Source: Lachnospiraceae bacterium (GTDB lineage Bacteria > Bacillota_A > Clostridia > Lachnospirales > Lachnospiraceae). Taken from it: a stretch of DNA of 5,424 nucleotides. The stretch is from assembly GCA_017613055.1 (NCBI GenBank), contig JAGAES010000104.1, positions 1 to 5,424 of the forward strand. The letters run 5' to 3'. The first letter of the stretch is position 1. Each line of letters begins with the position of its first letter. The position numbers were made by a program, and so were the translations under genes. A model generated the notes under the pieces. It was not told where the DNA came from. It ran no database searches and worked only from the letters and a program-made list of their open reading frames with translations. Of this stretch, positions 1-5,424 are shown piece by piece.

Positions 1-1134
1 CAGGCGGACCGTTTTCAGATTTATTCGGTCAATAACCGGATGGTATTTCTTCAAAACGGAAAGACCCTTCTGGTGATCACCGCGAAGCAGGATGAGATGA
101 TTGTTGCGGCGCCGGACGGAGAGAATGCGAAGGTATACCGCTTCCCGGTCCGGAGTTTTACGGTTTCCGAAACGGAAGGGAAGTCCGCCCTTTCCGTACC
201 GAAGGGAAGGCTGCTTCCGGCAGTCGAATCGACGGACCCGGAGGAACTGCTTTCCCTGTCCGGAACGCATGCGCTTGCGACGCTTTTTGATACGATTAGA
301 AAGGCGTCCTACCGCGAGTGGCCCGCTTCGTACGTGCAGATTACGAAGAAGAAAGAGACGGCGGGCAGTCGCTCTACAGAATACCGCGCCTCTTATCATG
401 AGGATTCGGTTGTCGTGAACCGGACGGACAGCAGCGCGCCTTCTACCGTGACGGAATATGCGTTTGAAACGCTTTCCGAGGGCACGACGACGGTTGAGTA
501 CTATACCTTCAGCGGCGGTTTTGACAAACTGGAATATACCTTCGAAGCGGATGAACTCGACGACTACCGGACCGATATTCTTGCTTCGGAGCTTGCGAGA
601 CAGAAGGCTGCCGACGCCTATGAGAACGGGCTGTTTCCCGTGTCGCTTACACGTACGGCCTACGGTTACGAAGAGCGCGGCGTTGCCGGAGACGGAAGCT
701 ATATCCGTTATTACTTTACGGTGTGGGCGTCGGGAAGCATTCTTACGAAGTATTCCGGCGACGGAAAGCTTCTTTCGATGCGTTTCTATGCGCTTTCCGA
801 CCGCGAAGGCAATGTCTATGCGGACGGCGACCCGGAAGCAGCGGAGCCGGAGAACGCTTTGATTCGATACGAATACGACGAATACGGCGTGTGCGTTTCC
901 GAACAGTCGGCTCAGAAGAGCATTTCGTATGAATATGCATTTACGGACATCGCATTTGACGGGGAAAATGACACGGTCCGCCACGAGTGGCGCGAGCTGA
1001 TGCCTTACCTTGAGAACGCGCCGAAGATTCCGCCCACGGGTAAGGATGAGCCGGATGGCGGCGAAGATTCGGACGACGCGGATGAAGATAACTCCGAGGA
1101 CGGCGATACCGAAGCCGGAAAGGCGGAGACATGA
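1..1134 (+). CDS. Unrecognised protein with acidic C-terminal tail (5'-partial)
   Basis: The reading frame is open from the first base, so the gene starts upstream and only its last 377 residues are present. An internal ATG at base 40 has no convincing ribosome site and the residues before it read as normal protein, so I do not take it as the start. I do not recognise a family. The visible part is rich in Tyr, Thr, Ser and acidic residues, with short beta-type stretches such as YIRYYFTVWASG (about residues 234-245) and RYEYDEYG (289-296). These vaguely recall surface-protein beta repeats but do not form a countable repeat. The last 30 residues are disordered-looking and half Asp/Glu. A secreted or surface location is only an inference, because the N-terminus that would carry a signal peptide is missing. 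The stop overlaps the next start as ATGA, which suggests co-translation with the membrane-anchored nuclease. Confidence 0.75.
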   Translation, partial: QADRFQIYSVNNRMVFLQNGKTLLVITAKQDEMIVAAPDGENAKVYRFPVRSFTVSETEGKSALSVPKGRLLPAVESTDPEELLSLSGTHALATLFDTIRKASYREWPASYVQITKKKETAGSRSTEYRASYHEDSVVVNRTDSSAPSTVTEYAFETLSEGTTTVEYYTFSGGFDKLEYTFEADELDDYRTDILASELARQKAADAYENGLFPVSLTRTAYGYEERGVAGDGSYIRYYFTVWASGSILTKYSGDGKLLSMRFYALSDREGNVYADGDPEAAEPENALIRYEYDEYGVCVSEQSAQKSISYEYAFTDIAFDGENDTVRHEWRELMPYLENAPKIPPTGKDEPDGGEDSDDADEDNSEDGDTEAGKAET

Positions 1135-1679
1135 AGAAGAAAGTGCGGAGGGTCGTTCTTGCGTCCGCGGTTCTTCTGATTCTTCTCGGAATCCTGCTCC
1201 GCTCGCTTTACCTGTCCGGAAACGGCTTCGGGTGGTTCAAAAAGAGCCGCACGAAGAACGGACTCGTTCCGGTCAGGCTCATCTCAGTCTATGACGGCGA
1301 CACAATCTGCGTGCGGATGCCTGACGGAAGCGAAGAAACGGTCCGCCTTTTGATGATTGACGCGCCGGAGAGCGTGCACCCCGACGAAACGAAGAATTCG
1401 GAGGCCGGAAGGCGCGCTGCGGAGTTCCTTTCGGGGTACCTTAAGAAAAACCAGAAGCTGTATCTCGAATATGAGGACGAAACGAACAACCGGGACAGTT
1501 ACGGACGGCTTCTGGCGTTTGTGTGGCTCACAGATTCTACATCAGTAGAACCGATAAATGTAAAGAAAAACATGCTAAATGCAATCATTCTTCTGAACGG
1601 GCATGCGGAGTTTCATCTCTATCAGAACGGCAACCCGGTCAATGAGAGTTATAAGAAAATTCTGGAGGAAATCCGATGA
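1131..1679 (+). CDS. Membrane-anchored thermonuclease-family (SNase-fold) protein
   Basis: This 182-residue protein is predicted to be a calcium-dependent phosphodiesterase of the staphylococcal nuclease family that cleaves DNA or RNA outside the membrane. Residues 1-7 (MKKKVRR) are basic and are followed by a hydrophobic segment at about 8-29. With no lipobox, this looks like an uncleaved signal anchor or a signal peptide. The SNase core begins near residue 47: YDGDT (54-58) gives metal ligands D55 and D57, VRLLMIDAPE gives R72, D77 and E80, and DSYGR gives R126. These match D19, D21, R35, D40, E43 and R87 of the S. aureus enzyme, so the active site looks complete. The C-terminus is short, ending YKKILEEIR, and lacks the usual last helix ending in Gly-Leu/Ile-Trp. 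Bases 1531-1590 are markedly AT-rich compared with the rest. The start overlaps the upstream stop (ATGA), with a modest ribosome site GGCGGAG at 1122-1128. It could also act in DNA uptake or degradation of extracellular DNA; the sequence cannot decide. Confidence 0.88.
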   Translation: MKKKVRRVVLASAVLLILLGILLRSLYLSGNGFGWFKKSRTKNGLVPVRLISVYDGDTICVRMPDGSEETVRLLMIDAPESVHPDETKNSEAGRRAAEFLSGYLKKNQKLYLEYEDETNNRDSYGRLLAFVWLTDSTSVEPINVKKNMLNAIILLNGHAEFHLYQNGNPVNESYKKILEEIR

Positions 1680-2833
1680 CGGAGCGATGGTATGAAACCG
1701 ATTCCTACACCTATGTGTTCGACGCAGAGGCTGTACGGACCGAACCGTTCGATAAGGGAACGAAGGTTGTGCTTGACGGCACATATTTCTTCCCGGAAGA
1801 GGGCGGTCAGTCTCCGGACCGCGGCACGATTGACGGTTATCCGGTGACTGACGTGCAGATTAGGGACGGCGAGATCGTGCATTTCGTCTCGGGGACGGTC
1901 TCTTCCGGACAGAAGGTACACTGCGAGGTTGACCGGGAGTTCCGTTTCCGAAATATGCAGATGCACTCTGCGGAGCATATCTTCTCGGGGCTTGTATTCA
2001 GGCTTTACGGGTTTGCGAATGTCGGCTTCCATCTGAGCGAAAACAGCGCGACGATGGACTATAACGGCGTACTTTGCGACGCGGACGTCGAGCGGCTCGA
2101 GACGCTTGCCAATCAGGTGATCATCGAGAATCATAAGATTCGCGCGTGGTATCCGTCCGAAGAGGAAATAAAGAACCTCGCGTACCGCAGTAAGAAGGAG
2201 CTTACGGGCCCGATCCGGCTTGTGGAGATTGAAGATATCGACCTCTGTGCGTGCTGCGTGCCGCATGTAAGGGGCACAGCGGAAATCGGATGCATGAAGA
2301 TCCTGTCCCGCGAGAATTATAAAGGCGGCGTCCGTCTTCATTACATCGCGGGGTTCCGTGCCGTGGAGCATTACCGGGCAAGCCTTAAGTTAATCGCGGA
2401 AGCCGGGCAGCGGCTTTCCGTTAAGCCGGATGGCATCGTATCCGCAATCGAAAAACTGTTAAATGACAATAAAGAACTGAATTACCGGCTCGTGGAAGCA
2501 GACCGGGCTTCAGCGGCTGCGAAAATCAAAGATTCATGTACGCCGGAGGCACCCGACAGGCTGCTTCTGTTTCTTCCGGGCGACGGCAGCGTGCTCCGCT
2601 TCGCGATGGATACGGCCGAGCAGTACGTGAAGGGGGTATGCGCAATCTTCAGTGGGGACGAAGAGCGCGGATACCGTTATCTTCTTGAGTGCCCGGGCGG
2701 AAATGTGACGGTGATTCAGAAAGCTCTTAAAGAAGAACTCGGAGCGAAGGGCGGCGGACCGGCGCATTCGGTAAGCGGAAGAGCGGATGCCAAGGAAGCG
2801 GATATCCGGAAACTGTTTGAACGGTTTTGGTGA
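1676..2833 (+). CDS. alaX: Alanyl-tRNA editing protein (AlaX-type, with DHHA1 domain)
   Basis: This is a 385-residue cytoplasmic trans-editing factor. The family hydrolyses mischarged Ser-tRNA(Ala) or Gly-tRNA(Ala) and so backs up alanyl-tRNA synthetase. Seen here: an N-terminal AlaRS-like beta-barrel with FFPEEGGQSPDRG (38-50), then the editing core with zinc motif HSAEH (H97, H101) and CACCVPHVRGTAEIG (191-205). In the latter, C193 and H197 match the Cys-x3-His of the synthetase motif CGGTH. A helical linker follows (about 235-290), then a C-terminal DHHA1-like domain ending in GAKGGG (356-361). There is no aminoacylation domain, so this is not AlaRS itself. The length fits the long AlaX group. 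The start is supported by GGAGGA at 1664-1669, six bases before the ATG, and it overlaps the nuclease stop as ATGA. All zinc ligands are present, so it should be active. Substrate preference (Ser or Gly) cannot be read from the sequence. Confidence 0.9.
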   Translation: MTERWYETDSYTYVFDAEAVRTEPFDKGTKVVLDGTYFFPEEGGQSPDRGTIDGYPVTDVQIRDGEIVHFVSGTVSSGQKVHCEVDREFRFRNMQMHSAEHIFSGLVFRLYGFANVGFHLSENSATMDYNGVLCDADVERLETLANQVIIENHKIRAWYPSEEEIKNLAYRSKKELTGPIRLVEIEDIDLCACCVPHVRGTAEIGCMKILSRENYKGGVRLHYIAGFRAVEHYRASLKLIAEAGQRLSVKPDGIVSAIEKLLNDNKELNYRLVEADRASAAAKIKDSCTPEAPDRLLLFLPGDGSVLRFAMDTAEQYVKGVCAIFSGDEERGYRYLLECPGGNVTVIQKALKEELGAKGGGPAHSVSGRADAKEADIRKLFERFW

Positions 2834-2874
2834 TGTGACGGCATCAGTGTGGCATTTGCCGCAGGCGTAAGCGC

Positions 2875-2883
2875 GGAGAGGGG
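2875..2883 (+). promoter_or_regulatory. Ribosome binding site deciding the ptsI start
   Basis: GGAGAGGGG lies with its GGAG nine bases before the ATG at 2888. The in-frame GTG at 2849 has no such site and would add 13 residues (MAFAAGVSAERGN) that precede the normal Enzyme I N-terminus. This site therefore favours the ATG at 2888. Confidence 0.65.
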
Positions 2884-2887
2884 CAAT

Positions 2888-4501
2888 ATGGAAGTTTATC
2901 AGGGACACAGAATATCCGGGCAGATTGCAATCGGAACGGTTTATCTGAGAAGGGAAGACTGCGAGCGGGTTACACCGGTTCCGGTAGCCGATCCGGAAGC
3001 GGAAATCAGACGCTATGAAGCGGCTGTTTCGCAGGCGGCGGGAGAGCTGCGCGCACTTTCCGCGAAGGCGGAGAAGAACGTCGGCAGCTGGAACGCGCGG
3101 ATTTTCGAAGTGCACGCGATGATGACCGAGGATGTCGACTACCGTGAGGAAGTGGTACGGACCATCTTAAGCCGAAGCCTCTGCGCGGAGTATGCCGTGT
3201 ACCTTGCGGGAGAGCATTTCTCGAAGATGTTCTCCGATATGGAGGATGATTATTTCCGCGCAAGAGCGCAGGACGTGAAGGATATTACGGAACGGCTTAT
3301 ACGGATTCTCTCAGGCGGGAAGGAAGCGGCCGACCCCGAGGAGCCGCACATTCTTGCGGCAAGGGACCTGACGCCCGGTAATCTCGTAAGACAGGACAGG
3401 AGCCGTATCCTCGGAATCGTGACCGAGCAGGGAACGGCTTATTCGCATGTTGCGATTCTTGCAAGAAGCATGGGCATTCCGGCGCTTACCGGAATTACCT
3501 TAGACCCCGGAATGAACGGTCGGAAGGCCATTCTGGACGGAAGCCGCGGCGTTTTGATCGTGGATCCCGATGCCGCCGCCGTGAAGGAATATCTGCGCAT
3601 CCTGGCGGAGAGCGCAGAGCACGAAGAAAAGCGTAAGAGTCATGCATCTGAGCCGTCCGTAACCGCAGGAGGCAAGCGGATTCCGCTCCGCGCGAACATC
3701 GGTGACCCTGCGGAAGCCGAAACCGCAAGACAGTACGGCGCCGAAGGAATCGGACTGCTTCGGACCGAGTTTCTTTTCTTAAACGCTGCGCAGGCGCCCA
3801 CAGAAGAGGAGCAGTATGCCTATTACCGGAAAGTCACGGAAGCGATGGGAGATCTTCCGGTCGTAATCCGTACAATCGATATCGGAGCGGACAAGCCCGC
3901 GCCGTGTCTTCCGATGCCGAAGGAAGAAAATCCCGCCCTCGGGCAGCGCGCCATCCGTGTATCGCTTGCCGACCGGGAACTCTTCAAGACGCAGCTCCGC
4001 GCCGTATTCCGTGCGGGTGCAGGGAAGAACGTTTCGGTGCTCTATCCGATGATTACTTCCGAGTGGGAGATGAAGGAGATTGCCGGGATTGTCAAAGAAG
4101 TGAAAGAACAGCTGCTTTCGGAGGGGATTGACGCGTCCTCCGTCCGGCAGGGAATCATGATTGAGACGCCCGCGGCAGCGCTGATCAGCGACCGCCTCAG
4201 CGAATATGCGGACTTCTTCAGCATCGGCACCAATGACCTTTCACAGTACGTCCTTGCCGTGGACCGCAAGAACGTTTCGATGGCGCGTTATTACGACCCG
4301 CATCACGAGGCGGTATTCCGTCTGATTGCGATGACGGTCGGAAATGCGCACCGGAAGGGCATTCCGGTCTCGGTATGCGGCGAACTGGCTGCCGATACGG
4401 CCGTTACGGAGCAATTAATCGCCCTCGGAGTGGACGAATTGTCGGTTTCCCCGTCACTTTTGGCGGAAGTGCGTCAGGCCGTCCGTTCCTGTAAGGCGTA
4501 A
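2888..4501 (+). CDS. ptsI: PTS Enzyme I, phosphoenolpyruvate-protein phosphotransferase
   Basis: This 537-residue cytoplasmic enzyme takes phosphate from phosphoenolpyruvate and passes it to HPr, the first step of the sugar phosphotransferase system. In order: the N-terminal HPr-binding/swivel region, starting MEVYQGHRISGQIAIG; the phospho-His segment AYSHVAILARSMGIPAL with H187 (E. coli H189); then the PEP-binding barrel. The barrel shows GIGLLRTEFLF (R292), VIRTIDIGADKP (R328), IMIETPAA (E427), GTNDLSQY (N449, D450), AVDR (R460) and SVCGELA (C497). These correspond to E. coli R296, R332, E431, N454, D455, R465 and C502. The length is slightly below the usual 570 or so. The residues just before H187 depart from the common GGxTSH form, but everything else looks catalytically complete. 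The ATG at 2888 is chosen over a GTG at 2849 on ribosome-site and family grounds. It follows alaX by 54 bases, probably on the same transcript. No ptsH is visible on either side, which is unusual for this gene. Confidence 0.95.
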   Translation: MEVYQGHRISGQIAIGTVYLRREDCERVTPVPVADPEAEIRRYEAAVSQAAGELRALSAKAEKNVGSWNARIFEVHAMMTEDVDYREEVVRTILSRSLCAEYAVYLAGEHFSKMFSDMEDDYFRARAQDVKDITERLIRILSGGKEAADPEEPHILAARDLTPGNLVRQDRSRILGIVTEQGTAYSHVAILARSMGIPALTGITLDPGMNGRKAILDGSRGVLIVDPDAAAVKEYLRILAESAEHEEKRKSHASEPSVTAGGKRIPLRANIGDPAEAETARQYGAEGIGLLRTEFLFLNAAQAPTEEEQYAYYRKVTEAMGDLPVVIRTIDIGADKPAPCLPMPKEENPALGQRAIRVSLADRELFKTQLRAVFRAGAGKNVSVLYPMITSEWEMKEIAGIVKEVKEQLLSEGIDASSVRQGIMIETPAAALISDRLSEYADFFSIGTNDLSQYVLAVDRKNVSMARYYDPHHEAVFRLIAMTVGNAHRKGIPVSVCGELAADTAVTEQLIALGVDELSVSPSLLAEVRQAVRSCKA

Positions 4502-4518
4502 TCCCCGTCCGCGCCTTA
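4492..4518 (+). other. Stem-loop spanning the ptsI stop codon
   Basis: TAAGGCG (4492-4498) pairs perfectly with CGCCTTA (4512-4518) around a 13-base loop that contains the ptsI TAA. No T-run follows, so it is not a standard intrinsic terminator. It may be a 3'-end stabilising or pausing structure, or chance. Confidence 0.35.
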
Positions 4519-4543
4519 TCCCGCCTAGGTTCCCGCAATGAGA

Positions 4544-4569
4544 AAAAAGTGCAAAAAAATACACTTTTT
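4544..4569. terminator. AT-rich inverted repeat, possible weak bidirectional terminator
   Basis: AAAAAGTG (4544-4551) pairs with CACTTTTT (4562-4569) around a 10-base A-rich loop. The A-tract/T-tract layout is that of a bidirectional terminator for ptsI, but only three of eight pairs on each arm contain G or C, so the hairpin is weak. It ends about 14 bases upstream of the cold-shock -35 box. Its A and T runs could instead act as an UP-like element or operator for that promoter. Confidence 0.35.
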
Positions 4570-4583
4570 GTGAACAAAATGTG

Positions 4584-4612
4584 TTGACAAGTGCCGGTAA
4601 TCGTGGTAGTTT
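4584..4612 (+). promoter_or_regulatory. Sigma-A type promoter for the cold-shock gene
   Basis: A perfect -35 box TTGACA (4584-4589) is separated by exactly 17 bases from TAGTTT (4607-4612). The TGG just before this hexamer (4604-4606) supplies the TGn of an extended -10 element. A second AT-rich hexamer, TAAAAT (4613-4618), is too far from the -35 box (23 bases). Transcription would begin near 4619, giving a leader of about 130 bases. The A/T-rich stretch upstream may strengthen it. Confidence 0.65.
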
Positions 4613-4632
4613 TAAAATGCAGTCAGGTGGAT

Positions 4633-4688
4633 AGACAGACCTACAAGTCGTGTATTTTCAGGGCTTGCCGGTTTGTTTTTTGTTTTTT
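4633..4688 (+). terminator. Leader hairpin with T-tract: candidate attenuator of the cold-shock gene
   Basis: Bases 4633-4641 pair with 4670-4678 (nine pairs), and 4644-4649 pair with 4662-4667 (six pairs). A 2x2 internal mismatch separates the two stems, and a 12-base loop (4650-4661) closes the structure. Three of the 15 pairs are G-U. The descending arm runs into two T6 blocks (4676-4681 and 4683-4688). This is the form of an intrinsic terminator, placed between the promoter and the cold-shock ribosome site. It could attenuate the gene, or end a short RNA of about 65-70 bases starting near 4619. Regulation by temperature or by the protein itself is inference. The low GC of the lower stem keeps confidence moderate. 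Confidence 0.5.
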
Positions 4689-4730
4689 GGGAGCAATCTT
4701 GAGAACGGCGGTTGATGTGCAAGAAATTTT

Positions 4731-4739
4731 TAAGGAGGT
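4731..4739 (+). promoter_or_regulatory. Strong ribosome binding site of the cold-shock gene
   Basis: TAAGGAGGT lies eight bases before the ATG at 4748 and is nearly a full complement of the 16S 3' end. It fixes the start at 4748 rather than the in-frame TTG at 4712 or ATG at 4715, neither of which has such a site. Confidence 0.85.
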
Positions 4740-4747
4740 ACTGGTTC

Positions 4748-4957
4748 ATGACTGGTACAGTAAAGTGGTTCAACGCTCAGAAGGGTTATGGTTTCATCAG
4801 CAATGATGAGGGCGGCGAGGATGTATTCGTTCATTTCTCCGCTATCCAGAGCGAAGGCTTCAAGACTCTTGAGGAAGGCCAGAAGGTTTCCTTCGAGACC
4901 GAGCAGGATCCTAAGGATTCCAAGAAGCTCAGAGCTGTCAACGTTGTTGCTATGTAA
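4748..4957 (+). CDS. csp: Cold-shock protein (CspA/CspB family)
   Basis: This 69-residue protein is a single cold-shock domain, a five-stranded OB-fold that binds single-stranded RNA and DNA and acts as an RNA chaperone in the cytoplasm. It begins [17 protein letters not shown], containing the RNP1 motif KGYGFI (12-17) and the aromatic W7 and F8. RNP2 follows as VFVHF (26-30), then the usual EGQKVSFE (43-50) and a C-terminal strand ending AVNVVAM. The length and the start, MTGTVKWFN, are typical of the family. It has its own promoter, a long leader with a terminator-like hairpin, and a strong ribosome site, so it is probably monocistronic and regulated after initiation. Which Csp paralogue it is (A, B, C), and whether it is cold-induced or constitutive, cannot be told from this window. 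Codons such as AAG, GTT and CTC look like those of a highly expressed gene. Confidence 0.96.
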   Translation: MTGTVKWFNAQKGYGFISNDEGGEDVFVHFSAIQSEGFKTLEEGQKVSFETEQDPKDSKKLRAVNVVAM

Positions 4958-4996
4958 TTGATAATTGCATCGAAACAGTACGTGAACGCACAAAAG

Positions 4997-5027
4997 AAGA
5001 GCTGCAGAAGTGCCTGCAGCTCTTTTT
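4997..5027. terminator. Strong intrinsic terminator, probably bidirectional
   Basis: AAGAGCTGCAG (4997-5007) pairs perfectly with CTGCAGCTCTT (5014-5024) around the six-base loop AAGTGC, giving 11 pairs, and the T-run continues to 5027. It lies 39 bases after the cold-shock stop. On the minus strand the same hairpin is followed by a CTTCTTTT stretch, so it can also end the convergent carboxypeptidase transcript. A further T6 at 5035-5040 lies just beyond. Confidence 0.88.
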
Positions 5028-5059
5028 CTGTGCGGTTTTTTATTCGTCCGTGACGTGCT

Positions 5060-5424
5060 TTACTGTTGATTCTTATACGCAACGTATTCTTCAAGGCACA
5101 TATTAAGATCATGCATTTCGGTCGCGGCCTCAACGCCGACATACCGGAAATGCCACTGCTCATAGGTAATGCCCGTAATCGCCGTCTTATCGGAAGGATA
5201 GCGGAGGATAAAGCCGTACTTGAAACAGTTTGCACGGAACCATGCATAATCATACTGTTCGTTGTCGAGCACCCAGATATCGAACCCGAGACCCGTACGG
5301 TGATCGCTCGCGTTGCCCGGAATCGTGCGGGGCGGATTGATGCTCTTGTCGCGGTTCTGCCAGAAGCGGTCCTGCGTCGCGTAATTCCGGTAAGCGCCGG
5401 TCTGCGAAATCTTCACGCCGTAAC
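5060..5424 (-). CDS. VanY/M15B-family D-alanyl-D-alanine carboxypeptidase (5'-partial)
   Basis: This is the C-terminal part of a zinc peptidase that trims the terminal D-Ala from peptidoglycan stem peptides outside the membrane. The frame stays open to the window edge, reading YGVKISQTGAYRNYATQ. The GTG at 5416 is thus an internal Val codon, and the true start with any signal peptide lies outside. Numbering that Val as 1: GAYRNYATQ (7-15) is the substrate-site strand, ASDHRTGLGFDIWV (36-49) gives zinc ligands H39 and D46, and YEQWHFRYVG (85-94) gives catalytic E86 and zinc ligand H89. The family tail, LEEYVAYKNQQ, is intact and ends in TAA at 5062-5060. All zinc and catalytic residues expected of the family are present. 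A role in general wall recycling is more likely than vancomycin resistance, since no van genes are visible. It converges on the cold-shock gene and shares its terminator. Confidence 0.92.
   Translation of the reverse strand, partial: YGVKISQTGAYRNYATQDRFWQNRDKSINPPRTIPGNASDHRTGLGFDIWVLDNEQYDYAWFRANCFKYGFILRYPSDKTAITGITYEQWHFRYVGVEAATEMHDLNMCLEEYVAYKNQQ

Noticed and set aside
1649..2371. 240-codon open frame on the minus strand opposite alaX
   Set aside because: It lies antisense to a gene with clear family motifs, and its translation shows no recognisable domain. It is a shadow of GC-biased codon use.
2839..2861. CGGCA/TGCCG hairpin between alaX and ptsI
   Set aside because: It has only five pairs, a 13-base loop and no T-run, so it is not distinguishable from chance or convincing as a terminator.
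2849..2887. GTG start giving ptsI a 13-residue extension
   Set aside because: There is no ribosome site before the GTG, whereas GGAGAGGGG precedes the ATG at 2888 and the family N-terminus fits there.
2534..3115. 193-codon minus-strand open frame across the alaX end and ptsI start
   Set aside because: It overlaps two well-supported plus-strand genes and its composition is rich in Arg, Ser and Leu, typical of a shadow frame.
4617..4634. Five-codon mini-ORF (MQSGG) at the start of the csp leader
   Set aside because: It sits at the predicted transcript start with no ribosome site, so leader-peptide control is unsupported.
4712..4747. Upstream in-frame starts (TTG 4712, ATG 4715) for csp
   Set aside because: The TAAGGAGGT ribosome site would fall inside the extension, and cold-shock proteins normally begin right at MxGTVKWFN.
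4591..4806. 71-codon plus-strand frame starting in the csp leader
   Set aside because: It begins inside the promoter with a GTG, has no ribosome site, and overlaps csp in another frame.
4831..5253. 140-codon minus-strand open frame over csp and the carboxypeptidase
   Set aside because: It runs antisense to csp, through the terminator hairpin and out of frame with the VanY motifs, and has no motifs of its own.
5060..5424. Vancomycin-resistance role for the VanY-type gene
   Set aside because: VanY-family carboxypeptidases are common housekeeping wall enzymes, and no vanA/B-type ligase or vanRS genes are seen here.

Overview
The window looks like ordinary chromosome from a moderately GC-rich Bacillota, most likely a clostridial or Lachnospiraceae-type bacterium. 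This rests on strong AGGAGG-type ribosome sites, a Gram-positive style membrane-anchored nuclease, a long Firmicutes-type alanyl-tRNA editing protein with a CACCVPH zinc motif, a PTS Enzyme I, a single-domain cold-shock protein and a VanY-type carboxypeptidase. The taxonomic call is an inference from gene types and composition, not from a marker gene.

Layout. Bases 1-4501 hold four co-directional plus-strand genes. The first is the 3' part of an unrecognised protein with a very acidic tail. The second is a staphylococcal-nuclease-fold protein with an N-terminal membrane anchor. The third is an alanyl-tRNA editing protein (AlaX/DHHA1 type). The fourth is PTS Enzyme I (ptsI). The first three are joined by ATGA stop/start overlaps, which implies one transcript and coupled translation; ptsI follows after 54 bases. 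The products do not form an obvious single pathway: surface or membrane protein, nuclease, translation quality control, and sugar phosphotransfer.

Bases 4502-4747 are the main regulatory stretch. They hold a stem-loop over the ptsI stop, an AT-rich inverted repeat, a good sigma-A type promoter (TTGACA, 17-base spacer, extended -10), and a leader of about 130 bases. That leader contains a 15-bp hairpin followed by two T6 runs, which looks like an intrinsic terminator or attenuator placed before the cold-shock gene. The cold-shock protein (4748-4957) has a near-perfect Shine-Dalgarno and is followed by a strong, probably bidirectional terminator at 4997-5027.

The right end (5060-5424, minus strand) is the C-terminal part of a VanY/M15B D-Ala-D-Ala carboxypeptidase that runs off the window and converges on the cold-shock gene.

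I see no mobile element, CRISPR array, tRNA or rRNA, and no evidence of a new multi-gene system. The item most worth follow-up is the hairpin and T-tract in the cold-shock leader.
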